64,000 nucleotides of DNA from Ephydatia muelleri (GCA_013339895.1 JABACO010000014.1:7205613-7269612), one strand, 5' to 3'; shown: positions 34,313 through 49,018, counted from the stretch's first letter. A program made the numbers and translations. The notes: generated from the sequence alone by a model not told the origin.

Positions 34313-34808
34313 TTATTAAAATGAAAGTAAAATCGTGACACCTTCTGGCAACTAAAATCCATCAAATTCGAACTTAAAAAAATAAAAGTCAGATCCATTT
34401 GCCAAGGGCTATAGCTTACTTGACAAAACATACTGGACTTACTCATACACTGACTCCCTCACCCATGCCCTGCCGCCACTCCCTCAATCAATCCATCGTT
34501 AGTTGAGTGACATCATTCATTTAGTGACCCCATTGATTCACAATAGTGATTATATTACTTTTAATGTTGAATAAATTACTAAGTAATTCAAATGACTCAA
34601 CCAGGAAATATGTTGTTCAACGATATGCGTAAAACTAAAGGATTGAAATAATTAAATAGAGCAAGAACATGCTAGCTCGCATGGAGCTAGAGCAAGATAT
34701 TTTACCATAGAGAAATGGTGTAGTACAGAGTGCTGAAAATAGTATTATAATATATAAGCAATTTTCCATGGAACACCTTGTATCTTAGAATCACTATAAC
34801 ATCTAAAT

Positions 34809-35057
34809 AGTAAATGGGACAGTTTCCGCGAAAATTGCCCCACGGTTAAAATGTTATAAAAATGCATCGCGTTTGAATCGCTATAACTTCCCAACGGATA
34901 ATGCTATCGACTTCCTATTTTCATCACTTCATAGTGAAATGGTGTAGTATGAAGTGTTGAAAATAGGAAGTCGATAGCGTTATCCGTTTGGAAGGTATAG
35001 CGATTCAAACGCGATGCATTTTTAAAACATTTTAACCGTGGGGCATGTCCCAAATGC
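34809..35057. mobile_element. Foldback element: about 250-bp imperfect palindrome
   Basis: Arms 34809-34935 and 34949-35057 are inverted copies around a short centre (gtgaaatggtgtag). The left arm has about 14 extra bases near tttccgcgaaaat. The arm motif cgctataacttcc..aacgg ataatgctatcg acttcctatttt resembles cgatatatcttccgaaatat taacgctatc in the 796-bp palindrome, so both appear to belong to one foldback family. A further partial relative is seen around 34712-34745. Confidence 0.7.
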
Positions 35058-36178
35058 TATAGACTTTATAATACAATATTTCTTCTATATGGATATGGTT
35101 AACACTTCAACTATGACATTTAATTATTCATAACTAATTTAATTGCCAATGTTTTTTGAAATTATAACTGTGTGAATTGCCTTGGTTTCTAGAGCGACAC
35201 GTCTGATGTTGCCTCACTTAGCAATGTAGGTTACCAATGCTTATTTCAAGTTGATTGGCATGTTTAAAGTCCATCTGCACCATTGTAACAAACCTTCAAT
35301 CATCAAATTTGCATTGTATGACACGGGCAAGCGTACATCCGGAGTTATTCCATAGCAGTGAGCGTATTTCCTGCATTTTTGTATTCTTGAGTAGTGTACT
35401 TGGGTACTATGCAGCTAATCATCCCGCTTTCAACGTGGCAATAACACTGACATCACTTTGTAGGTTTTTTGTAGCACGGATTCGGAGGCTTGAAACGGAG
35501 CTTTCCGTAGCGCTTCCCATTTCGAAGATGGGCGACAACGAAGTTAACATCACATTTCAATCTGTAACTATCGTGGCAGCTATAATTACCACGTGTGTTT
35601 TTTGTTAGCTAATCCTGCTTTTCAACTGAAGTCACCATTTGCACTACGCAATTGTTTGGCAACTAAAGTCGTCCACCGCATTTCAAGGGTTAAAGAAACT
35701 TGAGGTTTTGAACTAGTATTTCAACTTCATGGGGATTGAAATCTACTTTTCTGCAGGAATATTCAAATCACTTCAAATCTGGTAGAGGAGTCCAGTACCT
35801 AATGATTGTCCTTCATTGATTTTATATCCAATATGTAGATATATGTACAGTTGAATAAATGATGTGCATCTTTTCCTTTTTGATCAAGGACTACTTATTA
35901 TTACATGGACTGGAAGCTGGAACCTGCCCGTAATAAGAAACTGGTCTGTCCATACCAGTGTAGCGGATAACAGACATCGGACATTTCCTATCAATTTTGT
36001 AACTTGTCCAGGCGATTTTGCGCATGCTCAGTAATGATGTCCGCACCAATAATGAAGCAAGCAGCTGATTCTCCTCTGGTCCATCGTCTAAAAACCATCT
36101 TAGTTGTTAAAAATATGGATCCTAATCAAGGTAGTGAACAACATTTCTACTTGTTAGTGCACCATTTTGAGCATAGGT

Positions 36179-36403
36179 TTAACTCTTTCACGGGAAACAG
36201 AGCAATATTGCGCCGCAGGTGCTATACTAAAGCCACTCTGTTTATCTAAACAGTTAACACTTTGTAGTCAACAAGATATTGATCAGTTGTTTCCTGGTCA
36301 TATAGTGTAAGTTGTTTGCTAACCATTTACCTGCAACGCGCAATGCTTATTTTGCACTACATGTGTACAGTAATATAATTGGCTTTGCTCACGAAAGAGT
36401 TAA
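36179..36403. mobile_element. TTAA-flanked MITE (piggyBac-like), short member
   Basis: TTAA at 36179-36182 and 36400-36403 with ends TTAACTCTTTCACGGGAAAC and (reversed) TTAACTCTTTCGTGAGCAAA. Interior 225 bp is noncoding and mostly unlike the 390-bp members, sharing the termini and the caatattgc motif. Confidence 0.65.
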
Positions 36404-37088
36404 CAAACTGCATTTATCAAACTTCAGAGTGTCACCTTTGAAGGACCACGTGACAACTGAAATGCACAAGCAAGCAACGTGCCTTCCACAGGACGCCAAA
36501 TGTTCAGACACCAATTGGCATCTGACCATTAATCCAAACATGGCAGACATCAATTGGCGTTTGCCACGTTTTGATTAAATTAATGCTAGATGCCAATTGA
36601 TGTCTTCCACTTCCAATCGGCTATTATGCATGTGTTCATTCTTCTTTGCACTATTCATTTAAGTGTAGCACAGATTGCAATGCTCTATGACCATGTCCGA
36701 CCAATTTCTTACCATGTTGGGCCAAATACTGTAATGGACTGACATTGTGTCAGACCAATTTTGGAATATTACGGCAAATAATAAATAATTAATAGACAGC
36801 GACACAAATTCGGAGTCAATCAAATAATTAATAGGTTTGATACATTCCAATGATATACAGTAGCCCCTAAAAGATATGCAAGCCCCAAACATTCCATCAG
36901 AATGTCCCATAATTATTTATAATAGTCTGCCCAATATGTGGAGAAAAGTTATACTGGTTCAGGTTGGTGCTCCGATCAATCAGAATCAAGAGCTTGTGTG
37001 ACAAAATTTTACTTTCCAATAGCATTCTGAACTAGAAAAGCAGAGCCTATCTCATACATTTAGGTCTATATGGGTATGAGACAACCTA

Positions 37089-37737
37089 CAGTAGCGGTCA
37101 CAAAAAAGTTTACGTTTTTTATTATGCCATTGGCGTCGCACGGTTATAACGTTACCGTTCACGGCCGTTCCGTTACCGTAACGTTTAAAATAACGTATGT
37201 CACTATGTGACAACGAACTCCGTGCATTTTAACGCCTATCAATAAACGCCATTTTGTACACGGTTAAAGACCGCTGTGCCATTTTAAAGCCATATTACAT
37301 GGCTGTTAGCCATGTGTGCAGTCAGAGCAATAGAAAATGGTATTCTCCACGTATAAGAAGGTTTGGATAGTTTTCTTTCATCGGAAGGGTCTGAAGGCAC
37401 CAGAGATTGGAAAACGCCTACTTCAAGAAGGAATGATGGCTTCGATTCACGAATTCATAAAGCGTTTTGAGTCGGTAACAAGGAAGTGGGCGATGATCCA
37501 AAGTGATGGAAGTGGTAAAAGCTATCGTCGATGACCAGATGAAGGCGGATGACGAGACAACGGTATTTAATTAACACATCGTTAAATGTAATGGCGTTAC
37601 GTGACAAATGTGATAAGTGAGTGAGAAATAATAGCGTTACCGTGCCGTACCGTTAGACCAACGTCCTGTTTATTTCTAACGACCGTGCGACGGCAACGGC
37701 ATAATAAAAAACGTTAACTTTTTTGTGACCACTACTG
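37089..37737 (+). mobile_element. Tc1-like (Tc1/mariner) DNA transposon, internally deleted, 649 bp
   Basis: Inverted repeats of about 60 bp start CAGTAGCGGTCACAAAAAAG (left) and CAGTAGTGGTCACAAAAAAG (right, reversed), flanked by TA at 37087-37088 and 37738-37739. The frame from 37337 encodes the N-terminal paired-like HTH of a Tc1 transposase (HRKGLKAPEIGKRLLQEGMM). The sequence near 37515-37560 continues in another frame (VKAIVDDQMKADDETT). The catalytic half is absent, so this is a non-autonomous remnant. Confidence 0.8.
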
Positions 37738-38968
37738 TAGGTATGGTGAAAAAATGTTAGGCAATCTTTTTCCCTGGCATTTAATATAAATGCTATGCAC
37801 AAATATTACATGTAATGTACATGTAATGTGTTGTATCCTGTGACACTTCTCCTTCTAAACTACATCGTTCAGCTGTTAAACTAAGGCAGTGGTTCAGTAC
37901 AATCAAACAGCTTTGCTAACAATGTGAATACTGGTAGTTAAAAGCAGCAACCAATGTACTGTAAAAACCAGACCTTCAAAAAACATACATGCATGTCAAG
38001 TACATTGTTAAAATCTGTCATATTCATATATGTACATGTAGCCACAAAAACAATACTGTAAGACAATAGTTTATTGGTATCAGGTGCGCATAGTGACAAC
38101 ACGAGCAAGCCAGCATTATGACTGCAAGGGCAATAAGAAATGTAAGTAACTGCATGTGATGCTGGTATAATGAACCACGAGAAGTTTAGCATGTGTTACA
38201 TACAATATTGTATGAAAAACTCACAATAAAAATAAGAATGTACATGCACATGTGTACCTGTAAAGCAGTTCACACTGTAGGTTGATTGCATCATGGGTAT
38301 GACATGGTTGGTTCTGTAAAAATAGTTGTTGTATCACCCGACATGTTCTCAGTGTGATAGTACGCAATGCAGATTCTGGTGTTGACATCTACAGTAGAGC
38401 ATGACGAAGATTATAATACTTACGCTACATGAAGGCAAATTATGCATTATTAACCTTAAAATAAACAAATTAAGATAATCATCCAATAACAGAATTTGGT
38501 ACATATTAGCTTATGACAGCAATGGAGGATAGAAACACAGATTTTCATATTTCATATAATCAGCACATGTACACGGAGTTTTGAATGTAACTTAACACCG
38601 TGTCCATGAAATGACGACTTTTTTCGTTGAACTCAATATTCAGAAAATTAGTCTCATTGATTCCATTTGCTATATAAAATATATCATTAGAAAGCTAATC
38701 TGTCGCTGAGCTGTCACGAGCAATTCCTAAGTTTGTATCTATTTCCAGTGATAAACCATACTGATCTATAGTGGAATCGTTCCCGTTTTTAGTTGCGGTA
38801 AAACATTCCGTAGAACACTTTTATCCTAGGCCATTGTATTTGAATCTGGCTTGCCCACAAGACTTCATTTTGCATAAACAAAGGACCCAGGTAGTATCAA
38901 GCTCGTACTTAGCCACTTTCTGTGATAACTTGCAGCTGTAGTGTGAATGTCGGTCCCGGACCATGGCT
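37738..38968. other. AT-rich intergenic interval, nothing recognised
   Basis: Short frames only; several tgtacatgta words. No repeats of note. Confidence 0.5.
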
Positions 38969-39045
38969 TTAGTCTCGTTCCCAGACAACATGACGCAATG
39001 TTTCTTGCAAAATGTATATAGACTAGTGTCTGGGAATGAGACTAA
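38969..39045. mobile_element. Mini inverted-repeat element (hairpin), about 77 bp
   Basis: Arms ttagtctcgttcccagaca (38969-38987) and tgtctgggaatgagactaa (39027-39045) differ at one position around a 39-nt loop. Elements of this size usually spread with the help of a larger relative, which is not visible here. Confidence 0.55.
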
Positions 39046-39078
39046 TCACACAATACGCACATAAACTACTCGATCGGT

Positions 39079-39852
39079 ATGCCACTTTCGTGCTATGATA
39101 AACACAGAAAGCCAGTGTGTGACAAGTGCAATGCAGGTTACTATTGCACCAAGTGTTGTAAATGCCAAAATCGCAAGCGCGGTCGACCGAGAAAAGCATC
39201 TATAGAGCAGCCTGAACCATGCAGCCGTAAGGTCTAAGTTATGCATGGAGATACCGTGACTGTCCATCAAGAAGTCCCTCCCCTCCCGTTTCCATGATGG
39301 ACTTCTCTATCACTGCTTGGTGCTACTGACCAAACTGCAAGCATGTTTTAGATTATGATGACACACCCCCATATGCAACGTTTGAGCTGAACTATTTTGC
39401 TGGTTCGGCCCACACGAAGAAAAACATGCACCCCGAACACCCCGCAAAGGTAAAAAGTGTAATCTATGAATGGCTGGAGAGCAGGACAAAACAAAGAACT
39501 CGGCAAAGTAAAGATCTCAGCTGCGGTGTCTATGACAGATAGCAATTGTAGAAGACCATTAGGCTTAGTAAGCTGCCACTTTCAGGAAAAACTTGCAGTG
39601 TAGAAAAGTATTGGCAGCAAACCACAGGCGTCATCTGCTAGTAGTTACAAGCGTGGAAGACCTTTGAGTAATGCAGGTGTTTCTGGGAGGAAGAAGGCTA
39701 AGGTGTGTTTCAGTGACTGTAATATGCAGAAGGACCTATCAAAGTGGAATAAACAAGAGCTACAGGCCTACTTAATCCACTACAATCTGAAGAAAAGTGG
39801 CAACAAACCTGATCTCTTACTTCGTATAAGACAACGAATGGATACAGACTGA
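39079..39852 (+). CDS. Candidate two-exon gene: Cys cluster, AT-hook-like motif and SAP-like domain
   Basis: The first exon, 39079-about 39231, reads MPLSCYDKHRKPVCDKCNAG, then a CxxC-rich cluster (YYCTKCCKCQ) and NRKRGRPRKASIEQ, where KRGRPRK is an AT-hook-like DNA-binding core. It ends at CSRK before a possible donor (AAG|gtctaa). The second exon, about 39620 to the TGA/TAG stop at 39852, contains another RGRP motif, then DLSKWNKQELQAYLIHYNLK and SGNKPDLLLRIRQRM, a good SAP-like helix pair. The intron would be about 0.39 kb. Cys-cluster plus DNA-binding modules of this type occur in invertebrate transposon proteins as well as host genes; I cannot tell which. The start may lie further upstream. 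Confidence 0.4.
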
Positions 39853-40135
39853 TACTGATATTATGCATACTTATTTGGGCGTACACGTATATGTAGTTGA
39901 TGCAATAATCGCTAACGTACGTAAGTCTGAGTACGAGCGAAGAGCTGCCACTAGTTGGGTTGCCATACATACATGGTAGGTATGAAATACATGCAATAAC
40001 ACATATACACTGCATATACATGTATTAAAGAACAACATGACAAAAGCATCAAACACAACACGTTTATGCCAAATGTATGACACAACCACACACACCCTCA
40101 CTAACACATACCTCACACACTCATACACACACACA

Positions 40136-42480
<2,345 letters not shown>

Positions 42481-43897
42481 CATACTGATAGTGCGCCTAT
42501 TGCATATTGTGAACTGGTTTATATACATCTGTAGTATTGATTTTCATAACATAATGTGCTGTCATAACACGATTGGTCAAATGCAGGGTTTCATTGATAC
42601 ATGTTTTGGGGGCAGGGCAGAGGAGTAGCCCATCTAAGTGCATTTAAAATACATCACAGTAACTCACACATATAATTATACATAATTGCTAAAATCACGT
42701 TATATTTACAGTTACTCTTAGTTTCATCTTAGATGAGTGTTAGCCTAAAGATACAGTTGAAACGGTTATAGTTATATAGAGTACATTAATTTGGGAACAT
42801 GGCATCTTCACTTATCATTTTGAATCCATTTATCCAACTGTAATGGTTTTTGGTGGCTGCTTAAGCAAAATCAGCTAATTTTAAATCAAACTATAATATT
42901 CAACCGTGTACACAGTCACAAATTATGGTATTTGTTAATTTGGAGATCATTGCACGTTTGAAGTGGATGCTTAATTCAGTGATTTGAATATAATAAGACA
43001 GTACTTCAGGTAATTAAGTACATAAAATCACAACATAACTGGAATCTTATATTTTAGATACTTAATAATGATTTACTTAACATCATTTTCTTTCCCTTTT
43101 GCAGCAGTATCTGAGGAAGGTTCAAAACACTGGTGGCCATCGATTTCATTGAATGAAGAATTTTACGTCATCTAATCTGCCTTTGGGCAATTCCGTACAC
43201 CCCTACAAGATACAATAATTGCAAATCAATAATTGCTGGTAGATAACCATCCCATGCATGACAAGTTTCTATTTTGTCCTACGTCCTATTCTCTGAACAA
43301 GCTATGTCCCACTCACCCCTTGTCCTTGTACAGACATTAATACCACGCACCATTCTCGTACCCAGAACCAAATGTACTCTAATGCGTCTAAAAACCAGAG
43401 ACCTCTGCTAAAACCAAGGTACAGTAGTAGTAGGAAAGGACTCATTACGACGGACGGCTAATATCTGTTGCTATACGCTGTTCAACCACTCGCGTTCACC
43501 AATCTGATAGCATCATTGTGGTGGTAGCATTTCACTCTTATAACTCGACAGATGATAGAATATCGTGATGACTCGCTGCTTTAAAGCAGTTTTCAACAAG
43601 CTAGGTACGTACATGTATTTACTATGCAAGTATAAAAACCTCACTGTACTTTCCTCAGATTCAAATCGTTTAATTTTTAAAAAGCGGTGTTACAATCAGA
43701 TATTCCAGCTTCACTCTTAGTGGCAATGCGCTTACTTTATACTTGGTACACATACCTTGGTACTTGATGTCAGAATTGCGACCATCAACCACGCTTTGTC
43801 GTTATGATTTCTAACAAACGCGCTTATATGAAAGCGCATGCGCAACAATAAATGAATAAAAACCGTAGACTTTTGTTCAAGAGCAGTAAAGCCGATT
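42481..43897. other. AT-rich intergenic interval, nothing recognised
   Basis: No frame longer than about 60 codons with protein-like composition and no inverted repeat noticed. Confidence 0.5.
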
Positions 43898-44263
43898 ATG
43901 GAAGGAATAAGCAGTACACAACCAACATTGTTGCAGGATGTAAGCACCGAACGGTATTGGTACGGTCCTGAAAACAGAACTGTACCAATACCGTTCGGTG
44001 CTTTACATCTTGCAACTTTTTGGTTGTGTAGTGATCGAGCTAGAAAGCTGTTTGAAAGAGTTGTGGATATTGTAACCAATGACTTCGTGCAAGAACGTCC
44101 AAACTCTCTGCGTACGCCTCGAGTGCTTCGCAGATTGGTGTTTCTGGTAGTAGTAGCGAGAATAGCCGCCTTTCCGCCAGGATTAACAGCGCTACTCCGG
44201 AATATAGCCGCCTATTTGGGTTTCAGAGCAAGCGCAAAGATAGTAAAAAGGACCAAAAAATAA
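43898..44263 (+). other. Unrecognised open reading frame of 121 codons over a hairpin
   Basis: Begins MEGISSTQPTLLQ and ends in a basic stretch (KIVKRTKK). The middle is rich in Arg, Leu and Val. It precedes the HECT-like exons by about 90 bp and could be an upstream exon of that gene, but no HECT N-lobe motif is seen. The hairpin within it argues that much of the frame may be incidental. Confidence 0.2.
43914..44030. repeat. Long perfect hairpin inside an open frame
   Basis: Left arm 43917-43962 and right arm 43982-44028 are inverted, with a 20-bp perfect core (gcaccgaacggtattggtac) and near-perfect outer parts (cacaacca...; ttgcaggatgtaa / ttacatcttgcaa). The loop is about 19 nt. It falls in the first third of the 43898-44263 frame. 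Confidence 0.7.
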
Positions 44264-44354
44264 ATGCAAAGGACGGTCTGCGTCAGCGTGGGTTCACGAC
44301 TGCATTTGTCTGGCTGTACACGACCAAGACTGGCTGCCCTCGGCTCACGATAAG

Positions 44355-45344
44355 ATGAATTTGGCATCATGGGGCCTTTCTGCAGTACTGGAGAAAGCCT
44401 ACTTTCATGTTGGACGGATGATCGGAGCGTCTCTGCTCCAGGGTGGATCCCCACCCACGTTTTTGGCAAATTCCATGGTTGATTATATGTTGTACGGAAT
44501 TGAGGGTGTGCAGCTGAGGATTAATAATATTCCAGACATTGCACTACAGAAGGTCCTAAAGGAGGTATGACTCTTTACGGTAGTATTTTTTCATGCATTC
44601 TCCTGAATTTTTTTTAGCTTGAAGATGCATCAAGTGTTTCAGAGTTCCAAGGTCTGCTAGATAATCCAGTTCTATCACATGCACCGTATCCAGCTTGGGA
44701 TTGATAAGCCATCAACGCACTATCATCTGACTGATAAGTCTCATATTCTTAGAATATTGTGCATACATCACACCATATTGTCGAGCAAGGGTCAAATAGA
44801 CCAGATGATGGAGGGACTGAATGAGCACAGTCTACTATCATTGATGAAGTAATACCCTGAGTGTGCACGTGTGATGCTATCAAATGCTACAGAATTGTTA
44901 ACAGCTGCAGCTGTGATTGATTTATTCCAGGTTGAGTACTCGTCCTGTGGGTCGAACAATCGCCAAAAGGAAGAGGCCCGTATCATAATGTTCTATGACT
45001 ATCTCCAGGATATTGAGGGTAAAACAATTATTTCTGTGTGAATTATACTTATTTATCTCAATTGTACAGATGGAAAAGTCTTTCTCAGCACTGAACCTAC
45101 AAAGGTGCAAATGGCTTTGGAGAAAGTGTTGCAGTTCACTACTGGATGCAGAAGTATTCCTCCTTTGGGGTTTGATTCTTCTCCCACCATTAACTTCTGC
45201 CATGATCCAGCAGTGACACTTCCTACGTCCAACACCTGCTCAATGTCCATAACTTTGCCTACTGCAATCATTAATGTGGACACCTTCTCCTCCAGGATGA
45301 CCTATGGGATTGGCAACAGTCTAGGCTGCTTAGGACATGTTTGA
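44355..45344 (+). pseudogene. HECT E3 ubiquitin ligase domain (G2E3-like), incomplete
   Basis: Three exons. 44355-44564 has HVGRMIGASLLQGGSPPTFL and ends at GAG|gtatga. 44618-45018 begins LEDASSVSEFQGLL and ends MFYDYLQDIEG. 45070-45344 has the C-lobe: KVLQFTTGCRSIPPLGF, then the catalytic Cys in TSNTCSMSITLP, then a stop. The order and motifs match the HECT domain of the G2E3-like ligases multiplied in many animal genomes. The middle exon needs at least two changes of frame and has stops, and the first part of the N-lobe is not found, so this copy looks dead or truncated. The last exon is intact including the active-site cysteine. Confidence 0.7.
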
Positions 45345-47072
45345 CCCTTTTCCTTGAACACCGTTCAGTTGCCATCTGCATGTTACCTTGTTTCAAGTTC
45401 ACACCAGGTAGTATAGGAGCTGCATACACACATGCCTGACAGCATGTTCACACTTATGCTAGCAAGTTATATTCAATTTCAAATTCAGGTGTACAACATT
45501 TGAAGATGTATTACACTAATTTGTCATACTCTCTCTTTCACTCACACCCACACACAGATAACATACATACACATACACAAACCTTGGCTCAATCCAGTTG
45601 ATCATTTATGTCTCAGTCACCTCAGTCAGGCTCAAGATGCCCAATGTCCTCTTAACTCTCCATACAATACAACTGAATTTTTAAATTTTGTGCTTTTCTG
45701 CTTCTTTATTAAGAGATGAAAACATCATCAATCATTTCTACAAAGGGCTGTGCTTTTGATATTAGATTTTAAATGTAAACAATGCATGATAATTGGTGCC
45801 AGTCATTTCTCATCTCTGTGCCCTGAAAGAATGTAGTTATGATTTCAGATGAGGGCATAAGTTTTTCAGATGTCTGTTGACTAATTAATATTAATGCTTG
45901 TATGTTAATTACTTAATTTAAAAAAATAAATGAATTTACTTGATGCGTCAGCCTGTTGGGCCAATTGAACTTGTCAATTGTGGATTCTCACTCTGTAGTG
46001 TTGGTGCCAGTACCAGTACCGTGTGTTGTTGTTGGGATCTCTTAGCTTCGAGTTCTGAACACTGGGCACTAATCGTCATGTGACTGCACAATGCACGGAG
46101 AGGAAGCTGAGCATTCACCCGGCGCCTATTTGGGTTATGAAATTTATAAATTCTGCAATGGTTATTTTGCAATCCATCGTAATAATATTTGACCAAAACG
46201 CCAGAAGAATTTTGGCAGCAAACGTGACTCGTATTTGGTCCGTGTGGTCACCGGCCTACAGGGCTGTAACATAACGCGACCTAAATACGAAATGACACGA
46301 CCCAAAATACGAGACGGCACGACCCACTACGAGATGGCATGACCCGAAAACGAATACGGGCACGTATCGAATTATGGCAATGTTCCATAGCTATTATTCT
46401 ATTCCAATTTTAACAATGAAAATTATAGCTTTCCTCCTACTATTTACTGTACATTTACCGAATAAATTAAATCGATGCACTGGCAGAGAGCAACAGGAGC
46501 GCTTGATGTGGACGGAGTGCCTGATGGTCCAGAAGCGCGAATTCTTGGACCTTCTTGAGTTGACGATCAGGTCGAGACGGAGTAGCCCGTATATACCAGT
46601 ACACAGATTGCAAATGAAGAGGTTAACTCCTGATTCAGAAACATCGATATGTACGGCGTGATTCTAACATTGAGAACGAAGCTGAAGATATGGCTCCTAG
46701 AAGACCTTTTCAAGGAGATGAACGATAAGGCTGGGCAAAGCAATGGAAGTTATTTTCCTTTTCCTTCAAACAGCTTCGCTCTGTGTACTTGCTGGTAAAC
46801 AGTCCTCGCATCCCATGGTATAATTTTAAAATTAATATTAATAATTATTGTTTAAAAATGGCAATTTCAATGTTTTTTCCTCAGAATATTTGTGCTGTAT
46901 ACCCTTAAACACATGGGAATTTAAACACCAAGTCTATCTGGTGGTAGTTGCTCCACTGCTATGCATTGTCTGTGACAATCCAATGGCCTCACAACTCTGC
47001 AATCTTCTGGTGAGTGCTACTGCTATAATGTTCTGCCGGCTCTGTTATGATGTGTAGACCAGCTTTTTGAAA
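45345..47072. other. Intergenic interval up to the duplication junction
   Basis: 46240-46370 has imperfect direct repeats of a cgacccaaaatacgagacgg type. A 95-codon frame at 46374-46661 is not recognised. Homology to 18933 begins at 47073. Confidence 0.5.
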
Positions 47073-47367
47073 TTATAAGACTTCTCTTACTGTGTGCATG
47101 CGTGTACTTGTGATTACATCTTTGTGTGTGGTGGTGGTGGTGGTGGTGTGGTGTGTGCCTTACAAAGCTCCTGGATCACCTCCATGATGGCAGTGATGCA
47201 GTACGATGAGCTCCCTCAGGATGTGGCAGGGGCTGAAGCCATGCTAGCCAACCACACTGAGCAAAAGTCAGAGATTGATGCTCGGGAGGACAATTTTGCT
47301 ACCTTCAAGGCTCTTGGGGAGAAAACTCACAGCAAAATGGGCACTATGCCAGTCAGGAAGTGAGCCA

Positions 47368-47369
<2 letters not shown>

Positions 47370-47410
<41 letters not shown>

Positions 47411-47945
47411 AAGGTGTGTGTGTGTTTTGTGTGAGTGTACATGTATGTGTGTGTGTACATGTGTGTGTGCATGTGCCTTTGTTTTTTTAATGTACATGTA
47501 CGAGGGAATTAGGATTACTTAGGAACATGTGTGATGGTGGTGTGTGATGGTGGTGTGTGAGGGGGTGTGATGGTGGTGTGTGATGGTGTGTGATGGTGGG
47601 TGTGTGATGGTGTGATGGTGGTGTGTGATGGTGGGTGTGTGATGGGTGTGTGATGGTGGTGTGTGATGGTGTGGATGGTGGTGTGTGATGGTGTGATGGT
47701 GGTGTGTGATGGTGGTGTGTGATGGTGGTGTGTGATGGTGATGTGTGATGGTGGTGTGTGATGGTGGTGTGTGATGGTGGTGTGATGGTGGGGTGTGGTG
47801 TGTGATGGGTGGTGTGTGATGGTGGTGTGTGATGGGTGTGTGATGGTGTGATGGTGTGATGGTGGTGTGTGATGGTGGTGTGTGTGATGGGTGATGGGGT
47901 GTGTGATGGTGTGATGGGGTGTGTGATGGGTGATGGGGATGGTGT
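47370..47945. repeat. (TG)n followed by gatggtggtgtgt repeats, unit 2 (expanded)
   Basis: Counterpart of 19228-19576. The TG run is shorter but the gatggtg array is about three times longer and more scrambled (47525-47945). The His/Thr/Pro frames across it are artefacts. Confidence 0.92.
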
Positions 47946-48343
47946 GTATCCACATGCATTGGTGAGGGCTGTGTGTGGATGTGTGATAGTTGCAGTGCAC
48001 ACTAATAAAGAATAACGAGTATTCATGATAGAGCTGATGTTTTGGTGTCATGGTAACAGATCATGGAGAAGATGAAGCACATTGAGGAGGGCTACGAGCA
48101 GCTGCTGGACACGTGGGAGAGGAGGCAAGAGGACTACCAGAAAGTCCTCAACTATCTCATCTTCGTGAGAGATGCAGAGCAGGCTGAGATGTGGATAGCC
48201 AGTCAGGAGGCTTTTATTGGAAATGAAGATGTTGGAGTGAGTGGGCTATATGCTTAAAGTATCTAAGTTATTTTTACATGAGAAGTTATACTGGTACACA
48301 TTCTTACATGGGTATGTACTTGTGCACATTTATGTGCAGCTCA

Positions 48344-48727
48344 TTAACTCTTTCATGGGAAACAGTGCAATATTGCTCCACAAAAGCCTCTTTTTATCTA
48401 ACCATTATAATGTTTTTGGAGTCAACAGCGCATTGTACAGAGGAAAGTCACCGCAATAATTGCCTCGAAAAGATGCTAATTTAAAGTTCTTCATGATCAC
48501 AGCTTCAGTTAACTGAAGTTTTAATTAGTATAAATTAAATTAGCGTGTTGGCAATTGTGGTTTCAGGAAAACGTTCCTTGTAAACAACTTCTGCGAATTT
48601 GACGTGCGAATAATATTTCCTCTGAGCAATATGTTATGGACTCCAAAAACATTAATAGTTCGATAAAAAGTGGCTTCATTATGGCAGCTGAGGCACAATA
48701 TTACACTGTTGCCCACGAATGAGTTAA
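48344..48727. mobile_element. TTAA-flanked MITE (piggyBac-like), unit 2 counterpart
   Basis: Same element as at 19987 in the corresponding intron of the second spectrin copy. TTAA at 48344-48347 and 48724-48727; small indels relative to unit 1. It was therefore present before the segment duplicated or the haplotypes split. Confidence 0.75.
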
Positions 48728-48910
48728 GTAATATAGCATGTGTGTATTATTCTAGTTATGACGTGTGTGGTTGGTATTGCAATTCAGCCGAGTGTATAGT
48801 GACATTCAGGTAAACTAGTTTCTATGGCTTCAAAATTTAGACATTGACACTGTTTATTAATGCACACAAATCATGATCAGTTATTTGATAGAGCTATTTT
48901 ATAAGCATCT

Positions 48911-49018
48911 GGCCTAAGAAGATCCTGATGCATGGGCCACGCCTCCACACATAGGTGTGCAGTATGTAGATCCTGATGCATGGGCCACGCCTCCACACAT
49001 AGGTGTGCAGTATGTAGC
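48911..49018. repeat. Direct duplication of about 50 bp (unit 2 only)
   Basis: The words agatcctgatgcatgggcca ... ggtgtgcagtatgtag occur twice in a row in unit 2 and once in unit 1 (20572-20620). Confidence 0.8.

Larger units (their letters stand above)
34313..37086. other. AT-rich intergenic interval without recognised gene
   Basis: Contains the 250-bp foldback and the short TTAA MITE. A 117-codon frame at 35255-35608 (MACLKSICTIVTNLQSSNLH...) with hydrophobic stretches is not recognised and has no supporting features. Around 36480-36620 three copies of a caccaattggcat-like word occur. Confidence 0.5.

Noticed and set aside
47487-48051. His/Thr/Pro-rich frames of about 178 codons
   Set aside because: Artefacts of the gatggtggtgtg array in the intron of the second spectrin copy.
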